Source of the DNA: Lachnospiraceae bacterium
GTDB taxonomy: Bacteria; Bacillota; Clostridia; Lachnospirales; Lachnospiraceae
NCBI GenBank assembly: GCA_015057115.1
Contig: SVEZ01000002.1
Location: forward strand, 62,001-126,000
DNA length: 64,000 nucleotides
Direction: 5' to 3'
In this document: piece after piece, positions 25,281 to 33,888 of the stretch
Position numbering within the stretch: the stretch's first letter is position 1
Layout of the letters: each line of letters opens with the position of its first letter
Translations under genes and position numbers: made by a program
The notes under the pieces: generated by a model
The model's database searches: none
What the model saw: the letters and a program-made list of their open reading frames with translations, nothing else
What the model was told of the DNA's origin: nothing

Positions 25281-27383
25281 ATGTTTAAGAGTTTTACAAT
25301 GGAACTTGGCGGCAGAACCTTACGGGTTGATGTCGGCCGTGTAGCTGCTCAGGCAAACGGTGCAGCGTTAATGTATTACGGAGATACCTGTGTGCTTTGT
25401 ACAGCCACAGCATCCGAGAAACCAAGAGAAGGAATCGACTTTTTCCCTTTAAGTGTGGAATTTGAAGAGAAGATGTATTCTGTAGGTAAGATTCCGGGAG
25501 GCTTTAATAAACGTGAAGGTAAGGCCAGTGAAAACAGCGTATTAACCGCTCGTGTTATTGACCGTCCGATGCGTCCTTTATTCCCGAAGGATTACAGAAA
25601 TGACGTTACATTAAACAATATGGTTATGAGTGTGGACCCGCAGTGTAGACCGGAATTGGTTGCTATGCTTGGTTCTGCCATTGCTACCAGTATTTCCGAT
25701 ATCCCATTCTGTGGACCATGTGCTACTACTCAGCTTGGTATGGTAGACGGCGAGTTTATCGTAAACCCAAGTCAGGAACAGTGGGATAACGGTGATTTAC
25801 AGTTAACTGTTGCTTCTACATCTGAGAAGGTAATTATGATTGAAGCCGGAGCTAATGAGATTCCGGAGGATAAGATGATTGAAGCAATTTACAAATGTCA
25901 TGGCATCAACCAGGATATTATTGCTTTTATCAACCGCATGGTAGAAGAAGTTGGTAAACCAAAACATGAATATGAGAGTTGCGCTATTCCTGAGGAATTG
26001 TTTGCTGCAATGCGTGAGATTGCATCTCCGGAAGAAATGGAGAAAGCTGTCTTTACAGATGAGAAACAGGTACGCGAAGAGAACATTCGTGTAATTCGTG
26101 AGAAGATGGAAGAAGCATTTGCCGAGAATGAAGAGTGGCTTGCTTTAATTCCGGAAGCTTTATATCAGTATCAGAAGAAGACCGTTCGTAAGATGATTTT
26201 AAAAGATCACAAACGTCCGGATGGTCGTAAGATTGACCAGATTCGTCCACTTGCAGCAGAAGTGGATATTGTACCTCGTGTACATGGCTCTGCTATGTTT
26301 ACCCGTGGACAGACTCAGATTTGTACCATTACAACCTTAGGACCGCTTTCCGAAGCACAGAAGGTTGATGGATTAGACGAGAATATTACTGAGAAACGCT
26401 ATATGCATCACTATAATTTCCCATCCTATTCTGTTGGTGAAACCAAGCCAAGCAGAGGACCGGGAAGACGTGAGATTGGTCACGGCGCGTTGGCAGAGAA
26501 GGCACTTGTTCCGGTACTTCCAAGTCCGGAGGACTTCCCATATGCAATTCGTACCGTATCCGAGACTTTTGAGTCCAACGGATCCACATCTCAGGCATCT
26601 ATCTGTGCATCCACCATGTCCTTGATGGCTGCAGGTGTACCGATTAAGAAACAGGTTGCAGGTATTTCCTGTGGTTTGGTTACCGGTGAAACAGATGATG
26701 ATTATATCGTATTGACAGATATCCAGGGACTGGAAGATTTCTTTGGCGATATGGACTTCAAGGTTGCAGGAACACATGACGGTATTACTGCAATTCAGAT
26801 GGATATTAAGATTCATGGTCTTACAAGACCGATTGTTGAAGAGGCAATTGCAAGAACCAAGATTGCAAGAGAGTATATAATCAATGAAGTGCTGACACCG
26901 GCAATTGCACAGCCACGTGCAGAGGTTGGCGAGTACGCTCCGAAGATTACTCAGATGACTATCGATCCACAGAAGATTGGCGATGTAGTTGGTCAGCGTG
27001 GAAAGACCATCAATACAATTATTGAACAGACCGGCGTTAAGATTGACATTAACGATGATGGATTTGTTTCTATTTGCGGAACCGATGCTGAGAAGATGGC
27101 AGAAGCTATGCATATGATCAAAGTAATTACCACCGACTTTGAAGAAGGCTTGGTATTTACCGGTAAAGTCATCAGCATCAAAGAGTTTGGTGCATTTATT
27201 GAGTTCGCACCGGGCAAAGAGGGAATGGTTCACATTTCCAAGATTTGCAAGGAACGTATTCAGCATGTAGAAGATGTATTAACCTTAGGCGATAAGGTTA
27301 CAGTTGTTTGCCTTGGCAAAGATAAGCTTGGTAGAATCAGCTTCTCCATCAAAGATGTGAAGCCGGACGCTGAAGCAATCTAA
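25281..27383 (+). CDS. pnp: Polyribonucleotide nucleotidyltransferase (PNPase)
   Basis: PNPase degrades RNA from the 3' end with phosphate and helps in mRNA turnover. The 700-residue protein has two RNase PH-like domains (first with IDFFPLSVEFEEKMYSVGKIPGG, second with SNGSTSQASICASTMSLM). A KH domain (QKIGDVVGQRGKTINTIIEQTG) and a C-terminal S1 domain (GKVISIKEFGAFIEF) complete it. AAGGAGG precedes the ATG. A terminator follows. The 25144 ORF in the track only overlaps the start in another frame. Confidence 0.98.
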   Translation: MFKSFTMELGGRTLRVDVGRVAAQANGAALMYYGDTCVLCTATASEKPREGIDFFPLSVEFEEKMYSVGKIPGGFNKREGKASENSVLTARVIDRPMRPLFPKDYRNDVTLNNMVMSVDPQCRPELVAMLGSAIATSISDIPFCGPCATTQLGMVDGEFIVNPSQEQWDNGDLQLTVASTSEKVIMIEAGANEIPEDKMIEAIYKCHGINQDIIAFINRMVEEVGKPKHEYESCAIPEELFAAMREIASPEEMEKAVFTDEKQVREENIRVIREKMEEAFAENEEWLALIPEALYQYQKKTVRKMILKDHKRPDGRKIDQIRPLAAEVDIVPRVHGSAMFTRGQTQICTITTLGPLSEAQKVDGLDENITEKRYMHHYNFPSYSVGETKPSRGPGRREIGHGALAEKALVPVLPSPEDFPYAIRTVSETFESNGSTSQASICASTMSLMAAGVPIKKQVAGISCGLVTGETDDDYIVLTDIQGLEDFFGDMDFKVAGTHDGITAIQMDIKIHGLTRPIVEEAIARTKIAREYIINEVLTPAIAQPRAEVGEYAPKITQMTIDPQKIGDVVGQRGKTINTIIEQTGVKIDINDDGFVSICGTDAEKMAEAMHMIKVITTDFEEGLVFTGKVISIKEFGAFIEFAPGKEGMVHISKICKERIQHVEDVLTLGDKVTVVCLGKDKLGRISFSIKDVKPDAEAI

Positions 27384-27395
27384 GAAATATGATTT

Positions 27396-27426
27396 AAAGA
27401 GTTCCGTGAAAGCGGAGCTCTTTTTT
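27396..27426 (+). terminator. Terminator of pnp
   Basis: AAAGAGTTCCG / CGGAGCTCTT stem followed by T residues. Confidence 0.88.
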
Positions 27427-27429
27427 GCA

Positions 27430-27457
27430 TTTTACCGTAAGGAACCATCTGTATAAT
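27430..27457 (+). promoter_or_regulatory. Promoter of the subtilase gene
   Basis: A perfect TATAAT at 27452-27457 with a weak TTTTAC 16 bases upstream. It supports the ATG at 27494. Confidence 0.5.
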
Positions 27458-27493
27458 CCTTCATATATTACTAAAAAACATAATGGTAAGAAT

Positions 27494-28393
27494 ATGAACC
27501 GAGTTAGAAATCTTTTAGATTGGGACTTTGTCCGTCAAAAAGGATATACAGGAGATGGAGTTGGTGTAGCGGTATTTGATACGGGAATTTTTCCGCATCC
27601 TGATTTGAAGCATCGGATTATTGGCATGAAGGATTTTGTGGAGGATAGTTACGGGATATATGATGATAACGGTCATGGCACCCATGTAGCAGGTATCCTG
27701 GCAGGGGATGGCAGTTCTTCTGAGGGAAAATATACAGGAATTGCTCCGGGAGCTTGGCTATATGCCTACAAAATATTGAATGAAGGTGGAAACGGCAATT
27801 TAAACCGGGCAGTACAGGCTTTAGAGGATTGTATTTCACGAGCCAAAGCGTATAACCTGCGAATACTGAATTTTTCAATGGGAATGGGGAAAAATGTAAA
27901 TAGTGAAGAAAAGAAGCGATTATTAAATTGCCTTGAAATGGCCTGGGATGCGGGAATTGTTGTGGTATGTGCTGCAGGTAATGAAGGTCCCTTACCCATG
28001 AGTATTACGCCACCGGGAAACCTTAGAAAGATTATTACTGTAGGTGCAATGGATGATGAAAGCAGTAATGTACCCGGTAACTTAAACCGTGGTTATTCCG
28101 GAAGAGGCCCAACAGGCTCCTATATTATGAAACCGGAAGTAGTGGCTCCGGGTACCAATATTACAAGCTGTAATGCAAAACGAAAGCCCTTATATACTAT
28201 CAAAAGCGGTACCTCCATGTCCACACCTGTCGTTAGTGGAGCCATTGCGCTGCTTTTGGAAAAATATCCGAATCTAACTCCGGCACAAGTAAAATTGCGG
28301 CTGTATCATACCTGTGTTTCTATGGGACTTAAGAAAAATCATGAAGGTTGGGGTATGCTTAACCTTAAGAACTTGTTGACAGGTAGCCTCTAA
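27494..28393 (+). CDS. S8 family subtilisin-like serine protease, probably intracellular
   Basis: A 299-residue protease with the full catalytic triad: Asp in VFDTGI, His in NGHGTHVAG and Ser in SGTSMSTP; the oxyanion asparagine is in AAGNEG. There is no signal peptide and no long propeptide, so it resembles intracellular or AprX-type subtilases rather than secreted subtilisin. The ORF-track start (TTG at 27425) lies in the pnp terminator; the ATG at 27494 is downstream of the promoter, although its ribosome site (GGTAAG) is weak. Substrates unknown. The next gene has its own promoter. Confidence 0.88.
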   Translation: MNRVRNLLDWDFVRQKGYTGDGVGVAVFDTGIFPHPDLKHRIIGMKDFVEDSYGIYDDNGHGTHVAGILAGDGSSSEGKYTGIAPGAWLYAYKILNEGGNGNLNRAVQALEDCISRAKAYNLRILNFSMGMGKNVNSEEKKRLLNCLEMAWDAGIVVVCAAGNEGPLPMSITPPGNLRKIITVGAMDDESSNVPGNLNRGYSGRGPTGSYIMKPEVVAPGTNITSCNAKRKPLYTIKSGTSMSTPVVSGAIALLLEKYPNLTPAQVKLRLYHTCVSMGLKKNHEGWGMLNLKNLLTGSL

Positions 28394-28410
28394 AGGGAAA
28401 GGAACAGCCC

Positions 28411-28439
28411 TTGTCTGCCTCGTGTCCTTATGTTATAAT
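28411..28439 (+). promoter_or_regulatory. Promoter of the cardiolipin synthase gene
   Basis: TTGTCT, 17 bases, TATAAT with TG in the extended -10 position. Confidence 0.7.
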
Positions 28440-28463
28440 ACAACAATGAATTGAGGAACGAAT

Positions 28464-30008
28464 ATGAAATGGTTAAATAAATTAAGAAAAGTGTTAAGCA
28501 GCCGTCTTGTAATCTGGGGAATCGTAATGCTTCTGCAGATTGGATGGTTTATTTCCCTGTTTTTGTACATTCATAATCATTTTCGCTATGCCGGAACCTG
28601 TTTGGAGATTGTAGCATTTATCATTGTTCTTACCATTGTAAATGCCCAAACCAATCCTTCTTATAAGGTTGCATGGTCTATTTTGATACTTGGAGCCCCG
28701 GTACTTGGTATAGCCATGTATTTTTTGTTTGGACGTTCGGATATTACCAAACGAAAACGTAAAAAATTGGATAAAATGCATACCAAGTCCGTTCGCCATC
28801 TGCCTTCGGATTCAGATATAATACAGGAAATCTCAACAAGAAGCCGAGGCGCGGCAAAACAGGCAGGGTATATCAGTAAGTGGTCCCATTTCCCAATTAG
28901 TCGAAACCAGGGTCTGACCTATTATTGTACCGGTGATGATACGCTAAAACCGATTTTGGATGCAATTTCAAAGGCGGAGCATTATATTTTCCTGGAATTT
29001 TTTATCATTCGGGAAGGTGTGTTTTTCAATACTATTTTGGATGCGCTAGAGCAGAAGGTCAAAGAAGGGGTAGAAGTACGTCTGATGTATGATGACTTTG
29101 GAAGTGCCAATACGGTTCCACATCATTATGACCGGTATATTGAAAGTTTTGGAATACGTTGTGTCCGTTTTAATCCCTTAAAACCATTGTTTTCTGCGGT
29201 AATGAATAACCGGGATCATCGGAAAATGCTGATAATAGACGGCAAAATCGCTTTTACCGGAGGCTTTAACCTGGCAGATGAGTATATTAATCAGCGTAAG
29301 CGTTTTGGCCATTGGAAAGACAACGGTTTACGGATAGAAGGCCGTCCTGTTGCCAATTTTGTTGCTATGTTTTTGGAGATGTGGCAATATCAAACGGGAA
29401 TGCCCGAGGACGAAACACCATATTTTCCGGAATATTCTATGAATGAGCCGGAAGTTCTGCCGGGCTATGTGCAACCTTTTGCCGATTCTCCATTGGATCA
29501 CGAAAAGGTTGGAGAAACCGTTTACTTAAATATAATTAACCGGGCAAAGGACTATATTTACATTTTTACCCCCTATTTAATCGTGGATAACGAAATGATG
29601 ACGGCGCTTTGCAATGCGGCCAAGTCCGGTGTAGACGTTCGTATTGTAACTCCGGGTATACCGGATAAGCGGTTGGTATTTCTGCTGACCCAGTCTTATT
29701 ATTCACAGCTTTTGCGGGCAGGAGTGAAAATTTACCAATACGGGCCGGGCTTCATTCATGCCAAAACCTTTGTATGCGATGATGTGATTGCTACGGTGGG
29801 TACCATTAATTTGGACTATCGAAGCTTGTATATGCATTTTGAATGCGGTGTATGGATGTACGGAACCTGGGAGGTTGGTCAGATTAAGCAGGATGCTTTG
29901 GAAACCTTCCGGATATCCAAGGAGATCACTTACGCCAGGGAAGCTGGACGCAGCTGGATTATTCGCACGCTGCAGGGAATATTGCGCTTGTTTGCCCCGC
30001 TTTTGTAG
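28464..30008 (+). CDS. cls: Cardiolipin synthase (phospholipase D family)
   Basis: Makes cardiolipin from phosphatidylglycerol at the membrane. The N-terminal ~95 residues contain two to three membrane helices followed by a basic stretch (KRKRKK). Two phospholipase D motifs follow: HRKMLIID with GGFNLADEY, and HAKTFVCD with GTINLDYRS. Length 514 residues, normal for bacterial Cls. It begins a group with a phosphoesterase, scpAB and a PAP2 phosphatase. Confidence 0.93.
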   Translation: MKWLNKLRKVLSSRLVIWGIVMLLQIGWFISLFLYIHNHFRYAGTCLEIVAFIIVLTIVNAQTNPSYKVAWSILILGAPVLGIAMYFLFGRSDITKRKRKKLDKMHTKSVRHLPSDSDIIQEISTRSRGAAKQAGYISKWSHFPISRNQGLTYYCTGDDTLKPILDAISKAEHYIFLEFFIIREGVFFNTILDALEQKVKEGVEVRLMYDDFGSANTVPHHYDRYIESFGIRCVRFNPLKPLFSAVMNNRDHRKMLIIDGKIAFTGGFNLADEYINQRKRFGHWKDNGLRIEGRPVANFVAMFLEMWQYQTGMPEDETPYFPEYSMNEPEVLPGYVQPFADSPLDHEKVGETVYLNIINRAKDYIYIFTPYLIVDNEMMTALCNAAKSGVDVRIVTPGIPDKRLVFLLTQSYYSQLLRAGVKIYQYGPGFIHAKTFVCDDVIATVGTINLDYRSLYMHFECGVWMYGTWEVGQIKQDALETFRISKEITYAREAGRSWIIRTLQGILRLFAPLL

Positions 30009-30047
30009 GCGACTTTTACTGTAAACTATGAAAGGAAAGTAAAGTTT

Positions 30048-30929
30048 ATGACCGCATTTTTTGTCGTTTTGGGATGTTTTATCCTGCTTATATTTCTTTT
30101 GTGGTTGGAATTAAAGCAATTTCGGGTTACGTACTATAGTTTAGAATCTTCGAAGATAGACAAAAAATTTCGGATAGCATTTTTATCGGATGTTCATGGA
30201 AAAACCTTTGAAGGAAGACTTTTAACCAAGGTTAAAGCTCTTCAGCCGGATGTAATACTTATCGGCGGAGATATGATAACCAAGAAACATCCGGAGCAGC
30301 TTATTCCCATGGCGGATTTTGTGATTCAGTTGAAAGAAATTGCACCGGTATATTATGGTTTCGGCAACCATGAAACCACCATAGAAGAAATTTTGGGTGT
30401 GGAAGAGGAAGCCTATGGAAGAGCATTTGAAGATTATAAAAATTGCTTGGAAGAAGGCGGCATCACATTTTTACGAAATGAAACCCAATCCATTGGTCAT
30501 GGTGTAAAGGTTTCCGGTCTGGAATTACCCAGTGAGTATTATCAGAAGTTTGAAGTTAAACCTCTTGGGGAAGAGGAGATGAGGAAATATCTGAATCCGA
30601 AGGAGACGGAAGAGTATCATATTCTCATGGCCCATCATCCTGTGTTTGGAGAAACCTATCAGAAGCTTTTGCCGGATTTGATTTTATCGGGACACACACA
30701 TGGTGGACTGGTTCGTTTTCCCTTTATTGGAAGTATTATCAGCACAGAACTTACGTGGTTTCCCAAGTATGATGGAGGAAGCTATACGTTAATTGAGGGG
30801 AATAAAAGAATTCCTTTTCTGGTAAGCAAAGGCTTGGGATATCATTCTTATCCAATACGGGTTCTGGACAGAGCAGAGATTCTTTTGCTGGAATTATCTT
30901 GCCAAGATGAGAAAAACCTAGTAAAATAA
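30048..30929 (+). CDS. Membrane-anchored metallophosphoesterase (YaeI-like)
   Basis: A 293-residue calcineurin-like phosphoesterase. One N-terminal membrane helix (residues 2-20) anchors it. Metal-binding motifs are LSDVHGK, IGGDM, GNHE, an AHHP and GHTHGG. Related YaeI-type proteins act on lipid-linked phosphates such as UDP-diacylglucosamine in Gram-negatives; the substrate here is unknown, although its neighbour cls and the nearby PAP2 gene hint at lipid phosphate work. A small hairpin spans its stop codon. Confidence 0.85.
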   Translation: MTAFFVVLGCFILLIFLLWLELKQFRVTYYSLESSKIDKKFRIAFLSDVHGKTFEGRLLTKVKALQPDVILIGGDMITKKHPEQLIPMADFVIQLKEIAPVYYGFGNHETTIEEILGVEEEAYGRAFEDYKNCLEEGGITFLRNETQSIGHGVKVSGLELPSEYYQKFEVKPLGEEEMRKYLNPKETEEYHILMAHHPVFGETYQKLLPDLILSGHTHGGLVRFPFIGSIISTELTWFPKYDGGSYTLIEGNKRIPFLVSKGLGYHSYPIRVLDRAEILLLELSCQDEKNLVK

Positions 30930-30936
30930 CTAGGTT
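30915..30936 (+). other. Hairpin over the phosphoesterase stop codon and scpA ribosome site
   Basis: AACCTAGT pairs with ACTAGGTT around a six-base loop. The stem contains the end of the upstream stop codon and reaches the scpA TTGGAGG site, so upstream translation could open it (coupling). No T run, so not a terminator. Confidence 0.4.
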
Positions 30937-30946
30937 GGAGGATTTT

Positions 30947-31693
30947 ATGGAATTACAGGTAAAACTTAACACTTTTGAAGGACCTTTGGATTTGCTCCTT
31001 CATCTGATTGATAAGAATAAAGCGAATATTTTCGATATCCCCATTGCCTTAATTACGGAACAATATTTGGAATATCTGGATGAAATGAAGCGACAGGACC
31101 TCAATATTATGAGTGAATTCCTGGTTATGGCTACAACGCTATTGGATATTAAGGCTAAAATGCTTCTTCCGGCGGAGGTGACCGAAGAGGGAGAGGAGAT
31201 TGACCCACGTGAAGAATTGGTTCAGCAGTTAATCGAATACAAAATGTACAAGTATATGTCTTACGAATTACGGGATCGTCAGATGGATGCAGCGAAGAAC
31301 TACTATAAGCCGGCAACCTTACCGGATGAGGTGTTATCCTATCAGGCACCGATTGATATGGAAGCTCTGGTGGGTGATATGAATCTTCATAAACTGAATG
31401 AAATTTTTAAATCCATGATGAAACGTCAGGTGGAACGTATTGATCCGGTACGTGCAACCTTTGGTAAAATCGAAAAAGAAGAAGTGAGCATGGAAGAAGA
31501 GATGGAGTATATGGAACAGTATCTCAGAGAACATCGACGTTTTTCTTTTCGGGAGTTTTTGGGAAATACCCATTCCAAGTTACGGATGGTGGTAGTATTC
31601 CTTACGATCCTGGAGTTTATGAAAATGGGAAAAATAACCATTACCCAGGAACACACCTTTGATGATATTTTAATTGAATCATGTTTGGAGTAA
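30947..31693 (+). CDS. scpA: Segregation and condensation protein A
   Basis: The kleisin subunit of the SMC-ScpAB condensin complex. Family start VKLNTFEGPLDLLLHLIDKNK and the middle EFLVMATTLLDIKAKMLLP are present; the winged-helix C-terminus closes the 248-residue protein. The ATG at 30947 follows TTGGAGG; the ORF-track start is a TTG inside that ribosome site. scpB follows after 3 bases. Confidence 0.96.
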   Translation: MELQVKLNTFEGPLDLLLHLIDKNKANIFDIPIALITEQYLEYLDEMKRQDLNIMSEFLVMATTLLDIKAKMLLPAEVTEEGEEIDPREELVQQLIEYKMYKYMSYELRDRQMDAAKNYYKPATLPDEVLSYQAPIDMEALVGDMNLHKLNEIFKSMMKRQVERIDPVRATFGKIEKEEVSMEEEMEYMEQYLREHRRFSFREFLGNTHSKLRMVVVFLTILEFMKMGKITITQEHTFDDILIESCLE

Positions 31694-31696
31694 AAG

Positions 31697-32272
31697 ATGA
31701 ATAAAACAAAAGCAAAAGCAGCAATTGAAGCCATTTTATTCTCCTTCGGAGAGTCGGTAGAATTATCCAAGATTGCTTTGGCATTGGAATTGGATAAGGA
31801 TATTACCGAATCCTATATTAAAGAATTAATGGAAGAATATGAAAACGAAGACAGAGGCCTTCAGATTATTGAATTGGAACAGTCTTATCAGATGTGTTCC
31901 AAACGGGAGTTTTATGATTGCTTAATAAAGATTAAGGAACAGCCCCGTAGAAATGTTCTGACGGATGTATTATTAGAAACTTTGTCTATTATTGCATATA
32001 AACAGCCTATTACCCGTGTGGAAATTGAAAAAATCCGTGGTGTATCCTGCGGACATGCCGTAAATAAGCTGGTAGAATATAATCTGGTACAGGAGTTGGG
32101 ACGACTGGATGCACCGGGAAGACCCTTGTTATTTGGAACCACAGAAGAATTTTTGCGTTCCTTCGGGGTGAATTCTGTGGACGAGCTCCCGGTATTAAAA
32201 GCAGATCAGATTGACGAATTTAAGGCACAGGCAGAAGAAGAGTTAAACGCAATGGAAAAGGTGGACGTATAA
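31697..32272 (+). CDS. scpB: Segregation and condensation protein B
   Basis: A 191-residue partner of ScpA with two winged-helix domains (AAIEAILFSFGESVELSKIA; LSIIAYKQPITRVEIEKIRG) and the conserved GRPLLFGTTEEFL. Three bases separate it from scpA, and the next gene begins immediately after its stop codon. Confidence 0.96.
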   Translation: MNKTKAKAAIEAILFSFGESVELSKIALALELDKDITESYIKELMEEYENEDRGLQIIELEQSYQMCSKREFYDCLIKIKEQPRRNVLTDVLLETLSIIAYKQPITRVEIEKIRGVSCGHAVNKLVEYNLVQELGRLDAPGRPLLFGTTEEFLRSFGVNSVDELPVLKADQIDEFKAQAEEELNAMEKVDV

Positions 32273-33187
32273 ATGAGTTTTTTATGGTTCTTATCCAACT
32301 ATCGAAATCCCGTAACCGAAGCCCTGGCATTGGGAATCACAGAATTTGGATATCAAATTATTCCCATTGTTTTTCTGGCAGTGATTTTCTGGTGCTTCGA
32401 TAAGAAAACTGCCTACAAAGCCGGTTTTGCCTTCTGCATTTCCGGATTAATCGTACATGGTATTATTAAAATTTTTGTCCGCATCCCACGTCCGTGGATT
32501 TTGGATAAAGATTTTACACCGGTTAAAAAGGCTTTAAAAGCTGCCACCGGTTTTTCCTTCCCAAGTGGACATAGCCAGGCAGCCACATCCATTTTTGGTT
32601 CCTTTTTTACATCCTGCAAAATAAAGTGGATGAAGATACTATGCTTGATAATCCCGCTTTTAGTTGGCTTATCCCGTATGTTTCTCGGGGTCCATACGCC
32701 AAAGGATGTTCTTTGCGGAATTGGAATGGGTGTTTTATCCATCGTCCTTGTGGAATATGCCTATCCTTATCTGGAAAAGGGAATCGGCATGAAGGCGCTT
32801 TTGTTGCCGCTGATTTGTATGGTTGCTTCTGTAATCGGCGTAATAGAAGGATACTATTTTTTCTCAAAAGGAATTATAGACTATATCAACGTAAAGGACT
32901 GTTTTCAATGTGTGGGCGCTAGCATTGGATTTTGTCTTGGGTATTATTTGGAGACGAAACGGATTCATTTTCAGATGCCAAAGTCAGTTTCTCAAGGAAC
33001 CATCCGCGTTCTTGTGGGTCTGATTATACTGGTTGCTTTGAAAGTCGGACTGAAGTTGGTTACGGGAGAGAACCCTTTTATTGCATGTTTTAGCAACCTA
33101 GTATTAACCTTCTTTATTACAGCCGGATACCCGTATTTGTTTGAAAAAATATTTAAGAATAGAAATGGAAATGCTTATGAAAAATAA
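32273..33187 (+). CDS. PAP2-family membrane phosphatase
   Basis: A 304-residue integral membrane protein of the type 2 phosphatidic acid phosphatase family. The three catalytic motifs are KIFVRIPRP, FPSGHSQA and SRMFLGVHTPKD. The C-terminal half adds several further membrane helices. Possible substrates are phosphatidic acid, undecaprenyl diphosphate or similar lipids; the sequence does not decide. Translation is probably coupled to scpB, whose stop codon abuts the ATG. Confidence 0.9.
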   Translation: MSFLWFLSNYRNPVTEALALGITEFGYQIIPIVFLAVIFWCFDKKTAYKAGFAFCISGLIVHGIIKIFVRIPRPWILDKDFTPVKKALKAATGFSFPSGHSQAATSIFGSFFTSCKIKWMKILCLIIPLLVGLSRMFLGVHTPKDVLCGIGMGVLSIVLVEYAYPYLEKGIGMKALLLPLICMVASVIGVIEGYYFFSKGIIDYINVKDCFQCVGASIGFCLGYYLETKRIHFQMPKSVSQGTIRVLVGLIILVALKVGLKLVTGENPFIACFSNLVLTFFITAGYPYLFEKIFKNRNGNAYEK

Positions 33188-33800
33188 TTGGATTATTGGA
33201 GTTTGTGGAGGCTCCGCGTCAGGAAAAACCACCATTGTAAAACGTATCAGCCAACACTTTGGAGAAGACATTCTGGTCATTAATCACGATAGCTACTACA
33301 AAGAGCATAGTAACATGACTTACGAGGAACGTTCCAAGTTAAACTACGATCATCCGTCTTCTTTTGAAACCGATCGATTGGTACGGGATTTGAATGCCTT
33401 GTTAAAAGGGGAAGAGGTGGACGTACCGGTTTATGATTTTTCGGTTCATAACCGTTCTAAAGAAGTTACCCATGTATCTCCCAAACAGATTATTGTGGTG
33501 GAGGGTATTCTTGTACTGGAAAATAAGACCTTGCGTGATATGATGGACGTTAAGGTTTATGTGGATACGGATGCGGATGAACGTTTAATGCGTCGTATTC
33601 GCCGAGATATGGTGGAACGTGCCAGAAGCATTGATTCTATTCTGGGACAATATGCAGAGACCGTTAAGCCTATGCATGAGGAATTTGTGGAACCCTCCAA
33701 ACGCTATGCGGATATTATCATCCCCAGAGGTGGAGAAAATGAAGCAGGTATCGGCATGATGATTTCTTATATGGATCACATGTTAAGAGGAAAAATATAA
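33177..33800 (+). CDS. udk: Uridine kinase
   Basis: Phosphorylates uridine and cytidine in pyrimidine salvage. The protein carries Walker A GGSASGKTT, the VINHDSYYK substrate segment and RRIRRDMVERARS. The start at 33177 (MKNNWIIGV) gives 207 residues, the usual size; in-frame ATGs at 33165 and 33171 and the ORF-track TTG at 33141 are alternatives that would overlap the PAP2 gene further. The ribosome site is poor in each case, suggesting coupling to the upstream gene. Confidence 0.92.
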   Translation: MKNNWIIGVCGGSASGKTTIVKRISQHFGEDILVINHDSYYKEHSNMTYEERSKLNYDHPSSFETDRLVRDLNALLKGEEVDVPVYDFSVHNRSKEVTHVSPKQIIVVEGILVLENKTLRDMMDVKVYVDTDADERLMRRIRRDMVERARSIDSILGQYAETVKPMHEEFVEPSKRYADIIIPRGGENEAGIGMMISYMDHMLRGKI

Positions 33801-33804
33801 GTTT

Positions 33805-33843
33805 AAAAAGAACTGATTGACATTTCCAATTGGTTCTTTTTTT
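33805..33843 (+). terminator. Terminator after udk
   Basis: AAAAAGAAC...ATTG / CAAT...GTTCTTTTTTT stem with a T tail. Confidence 0.88.
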
Positions 33844-33888
33844 GTGTCTAAAACATAGGTATGATGAAAAGGGTTAATGAGGCAGAAA

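Noticed and set aside
25144-25344. 66-residue ORF before pnp
   Set aside because: Overlaps the pnp start in another frame and has no ribosome site.
26373-27266. 297-residue minus-strand ORF opposite pnp
   Set aside because: It is a shadow of the well-supported pnp frame, with odd composition (Cys, Asn and Leu runs) and no ribosome site.
33817-33845. TTGACA inside the udk terminator as a promoter for the carboxypeptidase
   Set aside because: No acceptable -10 at 16-18 bases; a TATGAT further down is a better though weak candidate.
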